Assembly (NCBI RefSeq): GCF_019711395.1
Contig: NZ_JAIGNL010000001.1
Coordinates: forward strand, 434,001 to 498,000
Direction: 5' to 3'
Length of the DNA: 64,000 nt
From: Qipengyuania xiapuensis
GTDB taxonomy: Bacteria > Pseudomonadota > Alphaproteobacteria > Sphingomonadales > Sphingomonadaceae
Each line of letters begins with the position of its first letter. Within the stretch, counting starts at the first letter, position 1. The position numbers and the translations under genes are program-made. Positions 1-8,677 of this stretch are shown piece by piece. A model generated the notes under the pieces. The model was not told the DNA's origin and did no database searches. It saw only the letters and a program-made list of their open reading frames with translations.

Positions 1-2157
1 TCACCGCGCCGCGACGCGCGTCTTGGCGCGTTCGAGCTCCATCTCCTTGTCCTCGTTGGCGCGCTTGATGACGTACTGGCGGATCGCTTCCACCTCGTCC
101 TCGCTGAGCGATTGAGAGAAGCTCGCCATGCCATTGTCCTGCAGCGCGCCCCCATGGACGATCTGCAGCCATGTCGAACGGTTCTCGAGAGCGCCCGAAC
201 GCCTGAGGTCGGGAAGCTCGGTCGAGCCGACAGCAGCCGGTGCGTGGCAGACCGCGCAGTAGCGGGCGTATTTCTCGCGGCCGAGCTCGATCGTCTGCGC
301 GCTGGCTTTCGACAGCGGCGGATCAAGCGGGGCGAGCGCGAAGTCGGGCTCATCGGGAAGCTGCGCCTCGCCGCCGAGCTTGAACACCAGCAATCGGCTG
401 ATGTTACGCACCGGCTTCATCTGGTCGATCAGCTCGCCATCCGCAGTGATCGCGAAAGCGCCGCCCCAGCCTGCAAGCACGGCGACATATTGCTCGCCGT
501 TCACCGTATAGGTCATCGGCGGGGCAACAATACCGGTCTGCGCGGGGAAGCTCCAAAGCTTGTCTCCGGTCTTGGCGTCATAGGCGGAGAATTCGCTGCC
601 CGAATTGCCCTGGAAGACCAGACCGCCGCCCGTGGCGAGCAGGCCGCCGTTCCACGGCCCGGGATGTTCGACTTCCCAGCGCGGTTCCTGTGCGACCGGA
701 TCCCAGGCGACGAGCTTGCCCTTGATCGTGCCGAGGATTTCGCGCCGGATACCGAGATCGGGGGGCAGGTCGCCCGCGCCGATATCGAAACCGATGTTGA
801 AGCCGCGCGCGCGGTCGGGCTTCCAGTTCGCTTCCGGCTTGTAGAGCATCGCGGCCTCGAACGCCGGGATGTAAACGAGGTTCTCGCCCGGGTGGTATGC
901 CATCGGGTGCCAGTTATGGCCGCCCAGCGGTCCGGGCATGACGATCGCGGGTTGGCCGGTCACGTCGATCCGGGTTTCGGGATTCATGATCGGGCGACCG
1001 TCGTCGGTCATGCCAGTCGACCAGTTCAGCGGGATGTAGGGCTCTGCCGAAATGAACTCGCCCGTCGCGCGGTCGAGGACGTAGAAATAGCCGTTCTTGG
1101 GTGCCTGCATCAGGACCTGACGCTCGCGCCCGTCGATTTCCATGTCGGCCAGCACGATGTGCTGCGTCGCCGTGTAGTCCCAGGTCTCGCCCGGCGTGGT
1201 CTGGTAATGCCAGACATATTCGCCCGTATCGGGCCGGATCGCGACGATGCTGGAAAGATAGAGGTTGTCGCCTTCACCCGTCCCGTCGGGGCCGGGGCTG
1301 CGATAGGCGCGGTTCCACGGGCTCCCGTTGCCGACACCGATATAAAGCAAGTCGAGATCGGGGTCGTAGGCCATCGAATCCCAGACCGTGCCGCCACCGC
1401 CGATGCTGTCCTCGCCGCTCAGCGCATCGCCGCTCCAGGTCTCGGCTGCTGCCTTGAGGTATTCGGGCGCATCATCCCCATCGTCTCCGGGTACGGTGTA
1501 GAAGCGCCAGAGCTCTTCGCCGTCCTCGGCGTCATAGGCCGCGATATAGCCGCGCACGCCGAACTCGGCGCCGCCGCTTCCGATCAGCACCTTGCCGTCG
1601 ATCACGCGCGGCGCGCCGGTGATAGTGTAGCTCTTCGTCTGGTCGACCGTGACTTTCTCCCAGGCCACTTCGCCGGTGTCGCGATCGAGCGCTACTAGCC
1701 TGCCGTCGAGCGTGCCGAGGAAAAGGTGGTCGCCCCAGGCGGCGAGGCCGCGGTTGACCACGTCGCAGCAGGCTTTCACGCCCGTCTCGCCGGGCACTTG
1801 CGGGTCGTAGCTCCACAGCGGTTCGCCGGTCGCGGCGTCGAAGGCGAAGACCTTGCTCCACGCGCTGGTCACGTAAAGCTTGCCGTCCATGACGAGCGGG
1901 GTCGCTTCCTGACCGCGGGCCGTGTCCATGTCGGCAAACCATGCGAGGCCGAGATCGCCCACGCTGTCGCGATTCACCTGGTCGAGCGGCGAGAAGCGCT
2001 GTTCCGAATAGGTTCGTCCGTGGCTGATCCAGTTCGCACTGTCCTCGCCTGCGTTCACGAGCCGCATCGCATCGATGCCGCCCTCCGCCACATCGCCGCT
2101 ATCGCCGCATGCTGCCAGAAGCAGTGTAGCCGCCATCGCAAAGCCCCGAAGCTTCAT
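1..2157 (-). CDS. PQQ-dependent alcohol dehydrogenase with C-terminal cytochrome c (quinohaemoprotein)
   Basis: A 718-aa quinoprotein predicted to oxidise alcohols in the periplasm and pass electrons to its own haem c. The N-terminus is a lipoprotein signal (hydrophobic run ending LLAAC, lipobox Cys near residue 17). The body has repeated tryptophan-docking blades of the eight-bladed propeller (for example 'FAFDAATGEPLWSYDP'). A vicinal disulfide pair is seen in 'KACCDVVNRG', typical of methanol/ethanol-type enzymes. The last ~100 residues carry a CAVCH haem c site. The complete gene ends right at the left edge. It is GC-rich, like the other core genes. The neighbours are divergent and metabolic. 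Known for the family: PQQ and Ca2+ (or lanthanide) cofactors. The substrate cannot be told from sequence. Confidence 0.9.
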   Translation of the reverse strand: MKLRGFAMAATLLLAACGDSGDVAEGGIDAMRLVNAGEDSANWISHGRTYSEQRFSPLDQVNRDSVGDLGLAWFADMDTARGQEATPLVMDGKLYVTSAWSKVFAFDAATGEPLWSYDPQVPGETGVKACCDVVNRGLAAWGDHLFLGTLDGRLVALDRDTGEVAWEKVTVDQTKSYTITGAPRVIDGKVLIGSGGAEFGVRGYIAAYDAEDGEELWRFYTVPGDDGDDAPEYLKAAAETWSGDALSGEDSIGGGGTVWDSMAYDPDLDLLYIGVGNGSPWNRAYRSPGPDGTGEGDNLYLSSIVAIRPDTGEYVWHYQTTPGETWDYTATQHIVLADMEIDGRERQVLMQAPKNGYFYVLDRATGEFISAEPYIPLNWSTGMTDDGRPIMNPETRIDVTGQPAIVMPGPLGGHNWHPMAYHPGENLVYIPAFEAAMLYKPEANWKPDRARGFNIGFDIGAGDLPPDLGIRREILGTIKGKLVAWDPVAQEPRWEVEHPGPWNGGLLATGGGLVFQGNSGSEFSAYDAKTGDKLWSFPAQTGIVAPPMTYTVNGEQYVAVLAGWGGAFAITADGELIDQMKPVRNISRLLVFKLGGEAQLPDEPDFALAPLDPPLSKASAQTIELGREKYARYCAVCHAPAAVGSTELPDLRRSGALENRSTWLQIVHGGALQDNGMASFSQSLSEDEVEAIRQYVIKRANEDKEMELERAKTRVAAR

Positions 2158-2280
2158 CCCTCTCTCCCATGTCCGGCGCCATATTGGTCGCTCAATTGAA
2201 ACCCATCCTGCCCTTCAACCGTATTCTTGTCCATGACCGGCGCGTGCGAATGGCCGGAAACGAGCAAGGGAGAAGCGGCA

Positions 2281-3147
2281 ATGTGCAATGAGAGTCACCT
2301 CGAACGCTGGGGCAAGATGGAATTGAACCGGCGGACATTCGGCGCTGGGGCCATAGCTGGAATGGCTGCCGCCTGTGCGCCCATGGAGGACGACACGATG
2401 GCATCAGCCGATCCCCAGACGGTTTCGATGCGCGAGGTCTCCTTCCCGACCGGCGAGGGTCCGCTCGACGGCGAATTCTACACTGTCGGCGACACGGCGC
2501 GTCCCGGCGTGATCTTCTGGCCCGATATTGCCGGCATCCGCCCGGCCAAGCGCGAGATGGCGACGCGGCTGGCCAAGGCGGGATATGCCGTGCTGCTCGC
2601 GAACCCCTATTACCGCGATGTTGCAGGCCAGCAGTTCGAGGACTTCGCCAGCTTTGCCGCTGCGGGCGGGTTCCAGAAGGTCCGCCCCTGGCGGAGCAAG
2701 TTCACGGCCGAAACCAAGCGGCGCGACAATGCAGCAGCGGCCGGCTGGCTGATGGAGCAGGCCGAGGTCGCCAAGAATCGCGGCATCGGTGTGCAGGGTT
2801 ATTGCATGACCGGAGGTCACGCCTTGTATGGTCCATGGTCGGAAGACTGGATCACCGCGGGAGCGAGTTTTCATGGCGGTGGCCTCGTCACCGACAGCGA
2901 AACCAGCCCGCACCGTATCCTCCAGGACGATGCGCACTACCTCGTCGCGATCAGCCAGGATGACGATGCAGAGGCGCCTACGCATGCGGGCATCCTGCGC
3001 GAGGCAGGGAAGGATACTGCCGGTGCGGAAGTCGAAGTCTATGCCGCGGACCACGGTTTTTGCGTTCTCGACAGCCCGAGCTACAACCGTGACGAAGCCG
3101 AACGGGCATGGGCCCGCTTGCTCGCCACATATGAAGAGGCCTTGTGA
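2281..3147 (+). CDS. Dienelactone hydrolase family protein, Tat-type export signal
   Basis: An alpha/beta hydrolase of the dienelactone hydrolase family. The nucleophile elbow appears as 'GVQGYCMTGGHAL', with Cys in the catalytic position, which is characteristic of dienelactone hydrolases. The late 'DHGF' supplies the His. ATG at 2281 follows GGGAGAA at a good distance; ATG at 2317 (MELNRRTF) is an alternative. Residues NRRTFGAGAIAGMAAACAP look like a Tat signal, with a Cys that could be lipidated. The gene ends 15 bp before the next one on the same strand, so the two are probably co-transcribed. The substrate is unknown. Confidence 0.82.
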   Translation: MCNESHLERWGKMELNRRTFGAGAIAGMAAACAPMEDDTMASADPQTVSMREVSFPTGEGPLDGEFYTVGDTARPGVIFWPDIAGIRPAKREMATRLAKAGYAVLLANPYYRDVAGQQFEDFASFAAAGGFQKVRPWRSKFTAETKRRDNAAAAGWLMEQAEVAKNRGIGVQGYCMTGGHALYGPWSEDWITAGASFHGGGLVTDSETSPHRILQDDAHYLVAISQDDDAEAPTHAGILREAGKDTAGAEVEVYAADHGFCVLDSPSYNRDEAERAWARLLATYEEAL

Positions 3148-3162
3148 CGAAGAATCGACCGC

Positions 3163-4428
3163 ATGATTAGGGCAGTCGCCGCATTTGCCCTGGCTGCCGC
3201 TATTGCGACTTCTTCGCCGTTGGCGGCGCAGGATTACCAGCCGGATTGCGAGCGGATCGCTGCCTTCCTTGCCGAAGCGGTGGATGATGGACGCGTCGCA
3301 GGCGCGTCTGCGCTGGTGTGGAAGGACGGTGAGGAGCGTTGCTTCGATGCCGCTGGTCTCGCCGATCGTGAGTTGGACAGGCCTTTCGAACGCGATACGC
3401 TCGTCCAGTTCTTCTCCATGACCAAGCCGGTCACAGGCGTCGCGCTCATGACCCTGTGGGAAGAAGGCAAGTTCGGCCTAGACGACCCGCTCTACTGGCA
3501 CCTGCCAGGGTATGAGAATGTCGAGGTGCTGCGCGGCGAAGCCGACGACGGCACGGCGATCACCAGCCCTCCGAGGCGGCCGATCACCATACGCGATATC
3601 CTGCGCCACACTGCCGGTTTCACCTATGGGGCTGACGGCAACCCGACCAATGCAGCCGACCGGATTTTCGAAGACCTCCAGCCGCTAGACGCAGACAAGA
3701 CCCTCGCCGATTTCTCGCAGGCGATGGCGCAGGTGCCCCTGCTCTACGAGCCGGGGACCCAGTGGAACTATAGCGCTGGTGTCGACGTGCAGGCGCGGCT
3801 GGTCGAGGTGCTCTCGGGCAAGGATTTCACCGACTACGTCCAGGAGACGGTGCTCGGACCGCTCGGCATGGCAGATACGCGCTGGGCGCGTAGCGAGGAG
3901 GATCTCTCGAGACTCGCGCGGATCTACACGGTGGAAGGCGACGGCAGCTTCACCGCGCTTCCCCGTGACCTGTGGCTCGAAGCCAATTTCATGGACAAGC
4001 CGATGACGATGGGCGGCTCCGGCCTCGTCGGCACGGTCGACGATTACCTGCGCTTCGCCCGCATGCTGCTGGGAGAAGGTGCGCTGGGTGATGTGCGCAT
4101 CCTCGAGCCTGCCACCGTGCGGCTGATGGCGAGCGACCACCTCGATCCCGCGATCACGCCGGACAAACGGTCATGGCTGGTCGGCAAGGGCAGTGGCGGT
4201 TTCGGCTTCGATTTCTTCGTGCGCACCGGCCCGCCTGAAAACCCGGAGGAGAACCGCGGCAGCGTCGGCGAATTCTTCTGGGACGGGTGGCCCTCGATGC
4301 TGTTCTGGGTCGATCCGCGCCAGGACATGGCGGTCATCTTCGCGACGCAGAAGCTGCCATTCGACAATAGCCTCCATCATGACTTGCGCGATGCCGTTTA
4401 CGGTGCCGATTACGATGGAGGCCTTTAA
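3163..4428 (+). CDS. Serine hydrolase, beta-lactamase class C / esterase-like
   Basis: A 421-aa exported hydrolase. The signal peptide (residues 1-23, cleavage after SPLAAQ) is clear. The SxxK catalytic motif is seen in 'FFSMTKPVTG' (Ser and Lys). The Tyr motif is likely 'YSAG', in place of the YxN of true AmpC enzymes, which points to an esterase or peptidase-type member rather than a resistance enzyme. 'RDILRHTAGFTYG' and 'PLGMADT' are typical of the beta-lactamase/transpeptidase-like family. Length matches EstB-like proteins. It follows the dienelactone hydrolase gene by 15 bp. Confidence 0.85.
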   Translation: MIRAVAAFALAAAIATSSPLAAQDYQPDCERIAAFLAEAVDDGRVAGASALVWKDGEERCFDAAGLADRELDRPFERDTLVQFFSMTKPVTGVALMTLWEEGKFGLDDPLYWHLPGYENVEVLRGEADDGTAITSPPRRPITIRDILRHTAGFTYGADGNPTNAADRIFEDLQPLDADKTLADFSQAMAQVPLLYEPGTQWNYSAGVDVQARLVEVLSGKDFTDYVQETVLGPLGMADTRWARSEEDLSRLARIYTVEGDGSFTALPRDLWLEANFMDKPMTMGGSGLVGTVDDYLRFARMLLGEGALGDVRILEPATVRLMASDHLDPAITPDKRSWLVGKGSGGFGFDFFVRTGPPENPEENRGSVGEFFWDGWPSMLFWVDPRQDMAVIFATQKLPFDNSLHHDLRDAVYGADYDGGL

Positions 4429-4520
4429 GGTCGATCCTGCGGAATTCTTTCCGGTTTTTCTTCCCCTGTTAAGACCCTCGCGCTAGCATGCGCAAAACGG
4501 GACTAATTTTGGGGGTCACA

Positions 4521-5552
4521 ATGGATTTACTTGGCGTTCTGGTCGCGATTATCGGCCTGGTCGTTATTTTTCTCGCAATGGGCGTGCGCGTGGTCAAGCA
4601 GGGCTACGTCTACACGATCGAGCGGCTGGGCAAGTTCACGCTCGCCGCAGAGCCGGGCCTGCATCTCATCATCCCATTCATCGACCGCGTCGGTCAGAAG
4701 GTGAACATGATGGAGCAGGTGCTCGATATTCCGGGCCAGGAAATCATCACCAAGGACAACGCCATGGTCGGCGTCGATGCCGTGGTGTTCTTCCAGGTGC
4801 TCGATGCGGGCAAGGCCGCTTACGAAGTTTCCAACCTCTACAACGCGATCATGGCACTCACCACGACCAACCTTCGTACGGTGATGGGCTCGATGGACCT
4901 CGACGAAACGCTGTCCAAGCGTGACGAGATCAACGCCCGCCTGCTCGCCGTGGTCGACCACGCGACCTCGCCCTGGGGCGTGAAGATCACGCGCGTCGAG
5001 ATCAAGGACATCCGCCCGCCGATCGATATTTCGGAAGCGATGGCCCGCCAGATGAAGGCGGAACGTCTCAAGCGCGCCGAGATCCTCGAGGCAGAGGGCG
5101 ACCGTGCTTCGGAAATCCTCCGCGCGGAAGGTTCGAAGCAGTCGGCCATCCTCGAAGCCGAAGGCCGCAAGGAAGCTGCCTTCCGTGACGCAGAAGCACG
5201 CGAGCGTGAGGCGGAAGCCGAAGCAAAGGCGACGCAGGTCGTGAACGATGCGATCGCCGGTTCGGGCGGACAGGCGCTGAACTACTTCGTCGCGCAGGAA
5301 TACACCAAGGCGGTCGGCAAGTTCGCCACCAGCCCCAATGCCAAGACCATCCTCTTCCCGGTCGAGGCGACCCAGCTCATCGGCTCGCTCGGCGGGATCG
5401 GCGAACTGGTCAAGGACTTCGCCAGCGACGGTCCGGGCGGCGGCACGCCTCCGACCCCGCCGACGCGTCCGGCGCCTTCGCCGGCACCTCGTCCGCAACC
5501 GCGCAGCTCCACGCCGAGCGTTCCGCGTAGCGGCACTCCGGGAGCACGCTGA
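4521..5552 (+). CDS. SPFH/Band 7 (stomatin-type) membrane protein, QmcA-like
   Basis: A prohibitin/stomatin-family membrane scaffold. An N-terminal transmembrane helix (LLGVLVAIIGLVVIFLAMGV) is followed by the SPFH domain ('VKQGYVYTIERLGKF', 'PGLHLIIPFIDRV'). Then comes a long Glu/Ala/Arg-rich coiled coil (about residues 175-240) and a Pro-rich tail. The ATG at 4521 was chosen over 4488 because GGGGGTCACA precedes it at RBS distance and the product then begins directly with the membrane helix. The stop overlaps the NfeD start by one base (TGATG). Stomatin-NfeD pairs are a known conserved unit in membrane microdomain organisation and quality control. Confidence 0.92.
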   Translation: MDLLGVLVAIIGLVVIFLAMGVRVVKQGYVYTIERLGKFTLAAEPGLHLIIPFIDRVGQKVNMMEQVLDIPGQEIITKDNAMVGVDAVVFFQVLDAGKAAYEVSNLYNAIMALTTTNLRTVMGSMDLDETLSKRDEINARLLAVVDHATSPWGVKITRVEIKDIRPPIDISEAMARQMKAERLKRAEILEAEGDRASEILRAEGSKQSAILEAEGRKEAAFRDAEAREREAEAEAKATQVVNDAIAGSGGQALNYFVAQEYTKAVGKFATSPNAKTILFPVEATQLIGSLGGIGELVKDFASDGPGGGTPPTPPTRPAPSPAPRPQPRSSTPSVPRSGTPGAR

Positions 5553-5995
5553 TGGACTGGTTCGAAACGCTTGAGCCGCACTGGGTCTGGCTGGGGCTGG
5601 GGTTCTTCCTCGCCGCAGCAGAGATCCTGGTGCCGGGATACTTCCTGATGTGGCTTGCCGGCGCTGCGCTGATCACCGGGGTGATCGCTTTCGCCCTGCC
5701 CTTCGGCATCCCGATGCAGGTCGTGATCTTCGCCGTGCTGTCGATCGCAGCGGTATTCATCGGGCGCAATTACCTGCGCGCCAATCCGGTCGAAGATGCC
5801 GACCCCAAGATGAACCGCCGCGGCATGCGCCTCGCGGGCGAGACGGCCGTGGTCGTCACCGCCCTCGATGGCGGTACCGGCCGGGTGAAGCACGGTGACA
5901 GCGAATGGCTCGCCAAGGGCTGCGATGCGGCCGTCGGCGAGAAGGTACGGATCAGCGGCAGCGATGGCGCCGTGCTGATCGTCGAGAAGCTCTAG
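5552..5995 (+). CDS. NfeD family protein
   Basis: A 147-aa short NfeD. Two or three membrane helices ('WVWLGLGFFLAAAEILVPGYF', then 'MWLAGAALITGVIAFALPF') precede a soluble OB-fold C-terminal domain ('RRGMRLAGETAVVVTAL' to 'GAVLIVEKL'). It overlaps the SPFH gene by one base and is certainly translated with it. NfeD-SPFH pairing is well known; the short form lacks the ClpP-like protease domain of long NfeD. Confidence 0.92.
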   Translation: MDWFETLEPHWVWLGLGFFLAAAEILVPGYFLMWLAGAALITGVIAFALPFGIPMQVVIFAVLSIAAVFIGRNYLRANPVEDADPKMNRRGMRLAGETAVVVTALDGGTGRVKHGDSEWLAKGCDAAVGEKVRISGSDGAVLIVEKL

Positions 5996-5996
5996 G

Positions 5997-6010
5997 GAGC
6001 GGTCCCGCTC
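5997..6010. terminator. Small inverted repeat between convergent stops, possible terminator
   Basis: GAGCGG and CCGCTC, two bases apart, lie exactly between the NfeD stop and the convergent gene ending at 6009. There is no T-tract and the loop is very short, so a terminator role is only a guess from position. Confidence 0.2.
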
Positions 6011-6959
6011 AGGCCGACAGGCGCGGCTCGAAGCGGCCGTGCTTGCGGTAGCGGGTCATCCACTTGTCGAGGAACAGGCCGAGCGGCTTGGGCTCGATGC
6101 CGAACTTTTCGAAACCCGGGTAGTCTCCGCTTGCGACATTGCCCTGCTTGAGCAGGCCCCACTGGTCGCTGCCCATCGGCGTGCCCGGCAGGGCCGCGAA
6201 GGTCGCGGATAGGGCGTCGGGCATCGGCAGGAAGGTGCGCTTGCGGTGCTGCGCATCTGCGATCCGCTGGTTGATGTCCATCATCGCCAGCTTCTCGGGA
6301 CCTCCCAGCTCGTAGGTCTTGCCGCCGTGCTTGGCCGGATCTTCGAGGCTGCGTGCGATCGCCTCGGCGACATCGTCGACATAGACGAGCTGCAACTCCG
6401 CTTCCGGTGCGAAGACAGGCAGCACCGGCAAGGTCGAGATCAGGCCGCCGAACATGTTGAGGAAATTGTCGTCCTTCCCGAAGACGATGCTCGGGCGAAT
6501 GATGGTCGCGTTCTTGAACGCTTCGGTCACCTTGCGCTCGCCGCGATGCTTGGCAGCGGCATAGTCGTTGCGCGTGTCCTCGTCGGGTTCGGCGGCAATG
6601 GCGCTGACATGCACGAAGGCGTCCGCACCCTGCTTGGCGGCAGCCTCGGCCATCCAGCCCGGCGCATCGCCCATCAACTTGTAGAGATCGCCTTCGAAGC
6701 TACCGACCAGGTTGACCACGGCATCGGCGCCTTCGATGCAGCGCTCGACGCTCTGGCGGTCGGTCGCATCGCAGCGCGCGAACTGCATCTGGCCGAGATT
6801 GGCGAGCGGCTTGAGGCTGAAAGCCTTTTCAGGATTGCGTGCCGCGATCCGCAGGCGCGCACCCCGTTCGAGCAGGGCCTGCGCCACGTAATTGCCGAGA
6901 AAGCCGCTTCCGCCCATCAGGACGACGAGTTTGCCGTTAAGCGCGCTGCTGTTTGCCAT
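6009..6959 (-). CDS. NAD(P)-binding Rossmann protein, complex I NDUFA9-like
   Basis: A short-chain-dehydrogenase-like 'atypical' SDR of the complex I NDUFA9 subunit family found across alphaproteobacteria. The nucleotide-binding signature is 'VVLMGGSGFLGNYVAQ' near the N-terminus. 'GADAVVNLVGSFEG' and 'HVSAIAAEPDED' match the family's NAD(P) site and catalytic-loop region. 'TIIRPSIVFGKDDNFLNMF' is a strong NDUFA9-type signature. The ATG at 6959 follows an AAGGCAG element and removes an unconvincing 26-residue extension. Role: assembly or stabilisation of respiratory complex I, inferred from the family. Confidence 0.88.
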   Translation of the reverse strand: MANSSALNGKLVVLMGGSGFLGNYVAQALLERGARLRIAARNPEKAFSLKPLANLGQMQFARCDATDRQSVERCIEGADAVVNLVGSFEGDLYKLMGDAPGWMAEAAAKQGADAFVHVSAIAAEPDEDTRNDYAAAKHRGERKVTEAFKNATIIRPSIVFGKDDNFLNMFGGLISTLPVLPVFAPEAELQLVYVDDVAEAIARSLEDPAKHGGKTYELGGPEKLAMMDINQRIADAQHRKRTFLPMPDALSATFAALPGTPMGSDQWGLLKQGNVASGDYPGFEKFGIEPKPLGLFLDKWMTRYRKHGRFEPRLSA

Positions 6960-7127
6960 TATCTGCCTTGCAAGTTGGAATTTCGGGGCCGCCTGTAAAC
7001 GCAACCCGCATCCACTCGCAAGCGTTCCTGCGCGCAAGGTGCGAATAGCGTTGACAAGACTCGCACCCCTTCGCTAGTGGCGCGCCCCTACCCGCAAGCA
7101 GTGCATTGATGACCTGCTCGCATGTGT

Positions 7128-7214
7128 GCCCAGATGGCGGAATTGGTAGACGCACCGTCTTCAGGTGGCGGCGCTCGCAAGGGCGTGGAGGTTCGAGTCC
7201 TCTTCTGGGCACCA
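7128..7214 (+). tRNA. tRNA-Leu (anticodon CAG)
   Basis: An 87-nt class II tRNA including the encoded CCA. The acceptor arms are GCCCAGA and TCTGGGC. The anticodon stem CCGTC/GGCGG encloses the loop TTCAGGT, giving anticodon CAG (reads CTG). A long variable arm (CGCTCGCAAGGGCG) and TTCGAGT T-loop are present. It sits at the junction between core genes and the defence island and is the probable integration site of the adjacent recombinase. Confidence 0.96.
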
Positions 7215-7228
7215 AATTCACACTCGTA

Positions 7229-7313
7229 ATTGTTCGCTGATGCTTGCTAAGCCCCCCAGAAAACTGCGATAAATTGGGCATGGCCTGATCGCGATTGTTC
7301 GCGAGCGTTTGCT
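7229..7313 (+). repeat. Imperfect 20-bp direct repeats next to the attachment site
   Basis: Two copies starting ATTGTTCGC and ending TTGCT, at 7229-7248 and 7294-7313, match at 15 of 20 positions and start 65 bp apart. They lie between the tRNA end and the integrase. Position suggests arm-type integrase or excisionase binding sites, but this is inference. Confidence 0.4.
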
Positions 7314-7320
7314 GCAAATC

Positions 7321-7337
7321 AGCCCCCATTGGGGGCT
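7321..7337. promoter_or_regulatory. Perfect 8-bp-arm palindrome upstream of integrase start
   Basis: AGCCCCCA and TGGGGGCT flank a single T. The site is 47 bp before the chosen integrase ATG and just after the second direct repeat. It may be an operator or a recombination-complex binding site; there is no T-tract that would favour a terminator. Confidence 0.35.
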
Positions 7338-7383
7338 AATTCGGGCCAAAAGAACTTGGCTCGAAAGGCAATTGGCCCCCAGT

Positions 7384-8571
7384 ATGCGGCTCACGAATCT
7401 TACTATCCAAAGTGCAGAGCCGAGTCAGCGGCCCTGGAAGCTTTACGACGAAGGCGGCCTTTTTCTTCTCATCAACCCAGGTGGGACGAAATCTTGGTAC
7501 CTGAAGTACCGTTTCCTCGGGCGCGAGAAGAAGCTTAACCTGGGCACTTACCCGAGTGTTTCGCTGAAAGATGCGCGCGTCGAGCGCGACAAAGCGCGTT
7601 TGCAGCTGGCGGAGGGCACTGATCCGGCGCGCGAGAAGAGGCTGCGCCTGGCGGCCGCAAAGCTTGGTGCTGGCAACACGTTCAAGATCGTTGGCGAAGA
7701 GTATCTCGAGAAGATCGCCAAGGAAGGGCGTGCAGCTGTCACGCTCAGAAAGTCTCAGTGGCTTTTTTCGCTCTTGGAACGCGATCTAGGGGCCTTGCCA
7801 ATCCACAGCATCCAGCCGGCGGAAGTGTTGATCCCGCTTCGCAAGATTGAGGCGAAGGGCAACTACGAAACCGCGCGCCGTATGCGCTCCCTGGCTGGAC
7901 GCATTTTTCGTTATGCGATTGCGACTTCACGGGCGAACTCGGACCCAACTCAGTTTCTTCGCGGAGCATTGATCACTCCGAAGGTCGAACATCGGCAAGC
8001 AATCTTGGAGCCAAGAGCGGTAGGTGCGCTCCTGAGAGCTATCGATGGCTTCAAAGGTCAGCCGCTAACCCAGCTTGCACTAAAGCTCATCCCACATGTC
8101 TTTGTTCGACCTGGAGAGCTGCGCCGAGCCGAGTGGCCTGAATTCGATTTCGATCGTGCGATTTGGACTATTCCTTCGACGAAAATGAAGATGCGACAAC
8201 CACACATGGTTCCGCTCTCGCGTCAGTCGCTGGAGCTCCTTCGAGAAGCGCATGTGCTCAGTAGTACGCAGCAGTACGTGTTCTCATCCTTGTATCCAGG
8301 CACCAGGCCGATGTCGGAGAATACGATCAACGGAGCCTTGCGAAGGCTGGGATATTCCGGTGAGGAAATGACCGCTCATGGGTTTCGCGCATTGGCCAGT
8401 ACTTTGCTAAATGAGTCAGGCAAATGGAACCCGGATGCTATCGAGAGAGCTCTTGGCCACCAGGAAGCAAACTCGGTCCGCGCTGCCTATTATCGGGGGC
8501 AGCATTGGAACGAGCGAGTGGAGATGGCCCAGTGGTGGAGTGATCATCTTGATGAGCTAAGGGCAAGCTAA
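7384..8571 (+). CDS. P4-type tyrosine recombinase / integrase (DUF4102 N-terminus)
   Basis: A 395-aa site-specific recombinase that would integrate and excise the island. The N-terminal DUF4102 arm-binding domain is visible ('YDEGGLFLLINPGGTKSW', 'KKLNLGTYPSVSLKDAR'). The catalytic domain carries R242 ('VRPGELRRAEW'), H332 and R335 ('HGFRALAS'), H359 ('LGHQE') and a Tyr nucleophile at 369 or 370 ('AAYYRG'). The complete R-H-R-H-Y set suggests it is active. ATG 7384 (MRLTNLTIQ) is preferred over the longer open frame starting at 7309, because P4 integrases begin shortly before the DUF4102 motif. Location immediately downstream of tRNA-Leu is typical of the family. Confidence 0.93.
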   Translation: MRLTNLTIQSAEPSQRPWKLYDEGGLFLLINPGGTKSWYLKYRFLGREKKLNLGTYPSVSLKDARVERDKARLQLAEGTDPAREKRLRLAAAKLGAGNTFKIVGEEYLEKIAKEGRAAVTLRKSQWLFSLLERDLGALPIHSIQPAEVLIPLRKIEAKGNYETARRMRSLAGRIFRYAIATSRANSDPTQFLRGALITPKVEHRQAILEPRAVGALLRAIDGFKGQPLTQLALKLIPHVFVRPGELRRAEWPEFDFDRAIWTIPSTKMKMRQPHMVPLSRQSLELLREAHVLSSTQQYVFSSLYPGTRPMSENTINGALRRLGYSGEEMTAHGFRALASTLLNESGKWNPDAIERALGHQEANSVRAAYYRGQHWNERVEMAQWWSDHLDELRAS

Positions 8572-8677
8572 TCGTGCAATAGGTTCATTCTTGGCACGAC
8601 CTACCCCGCGCGCCACGTTGCCAAAACAACTAGAGCTCGCGTCTAGAAGGCACAGATCGCGAAGAGGTTGGTAAATT

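Noticed and set aside
112-1698. Long open frame on the + strand (528 codons) opposite the PQQ dehydrogenase
   Set aside because: It is the antisense shadow of a clear GC-rich gene; its translation is low-complexity Arg/Ala/Val-rich with no domain.
4527-5498. 323-codon open frame opposite the SPFH gene
   Set aside because: Antisense shadow created by the high GC at third codon positions; no ribosome site or recognisable motif.
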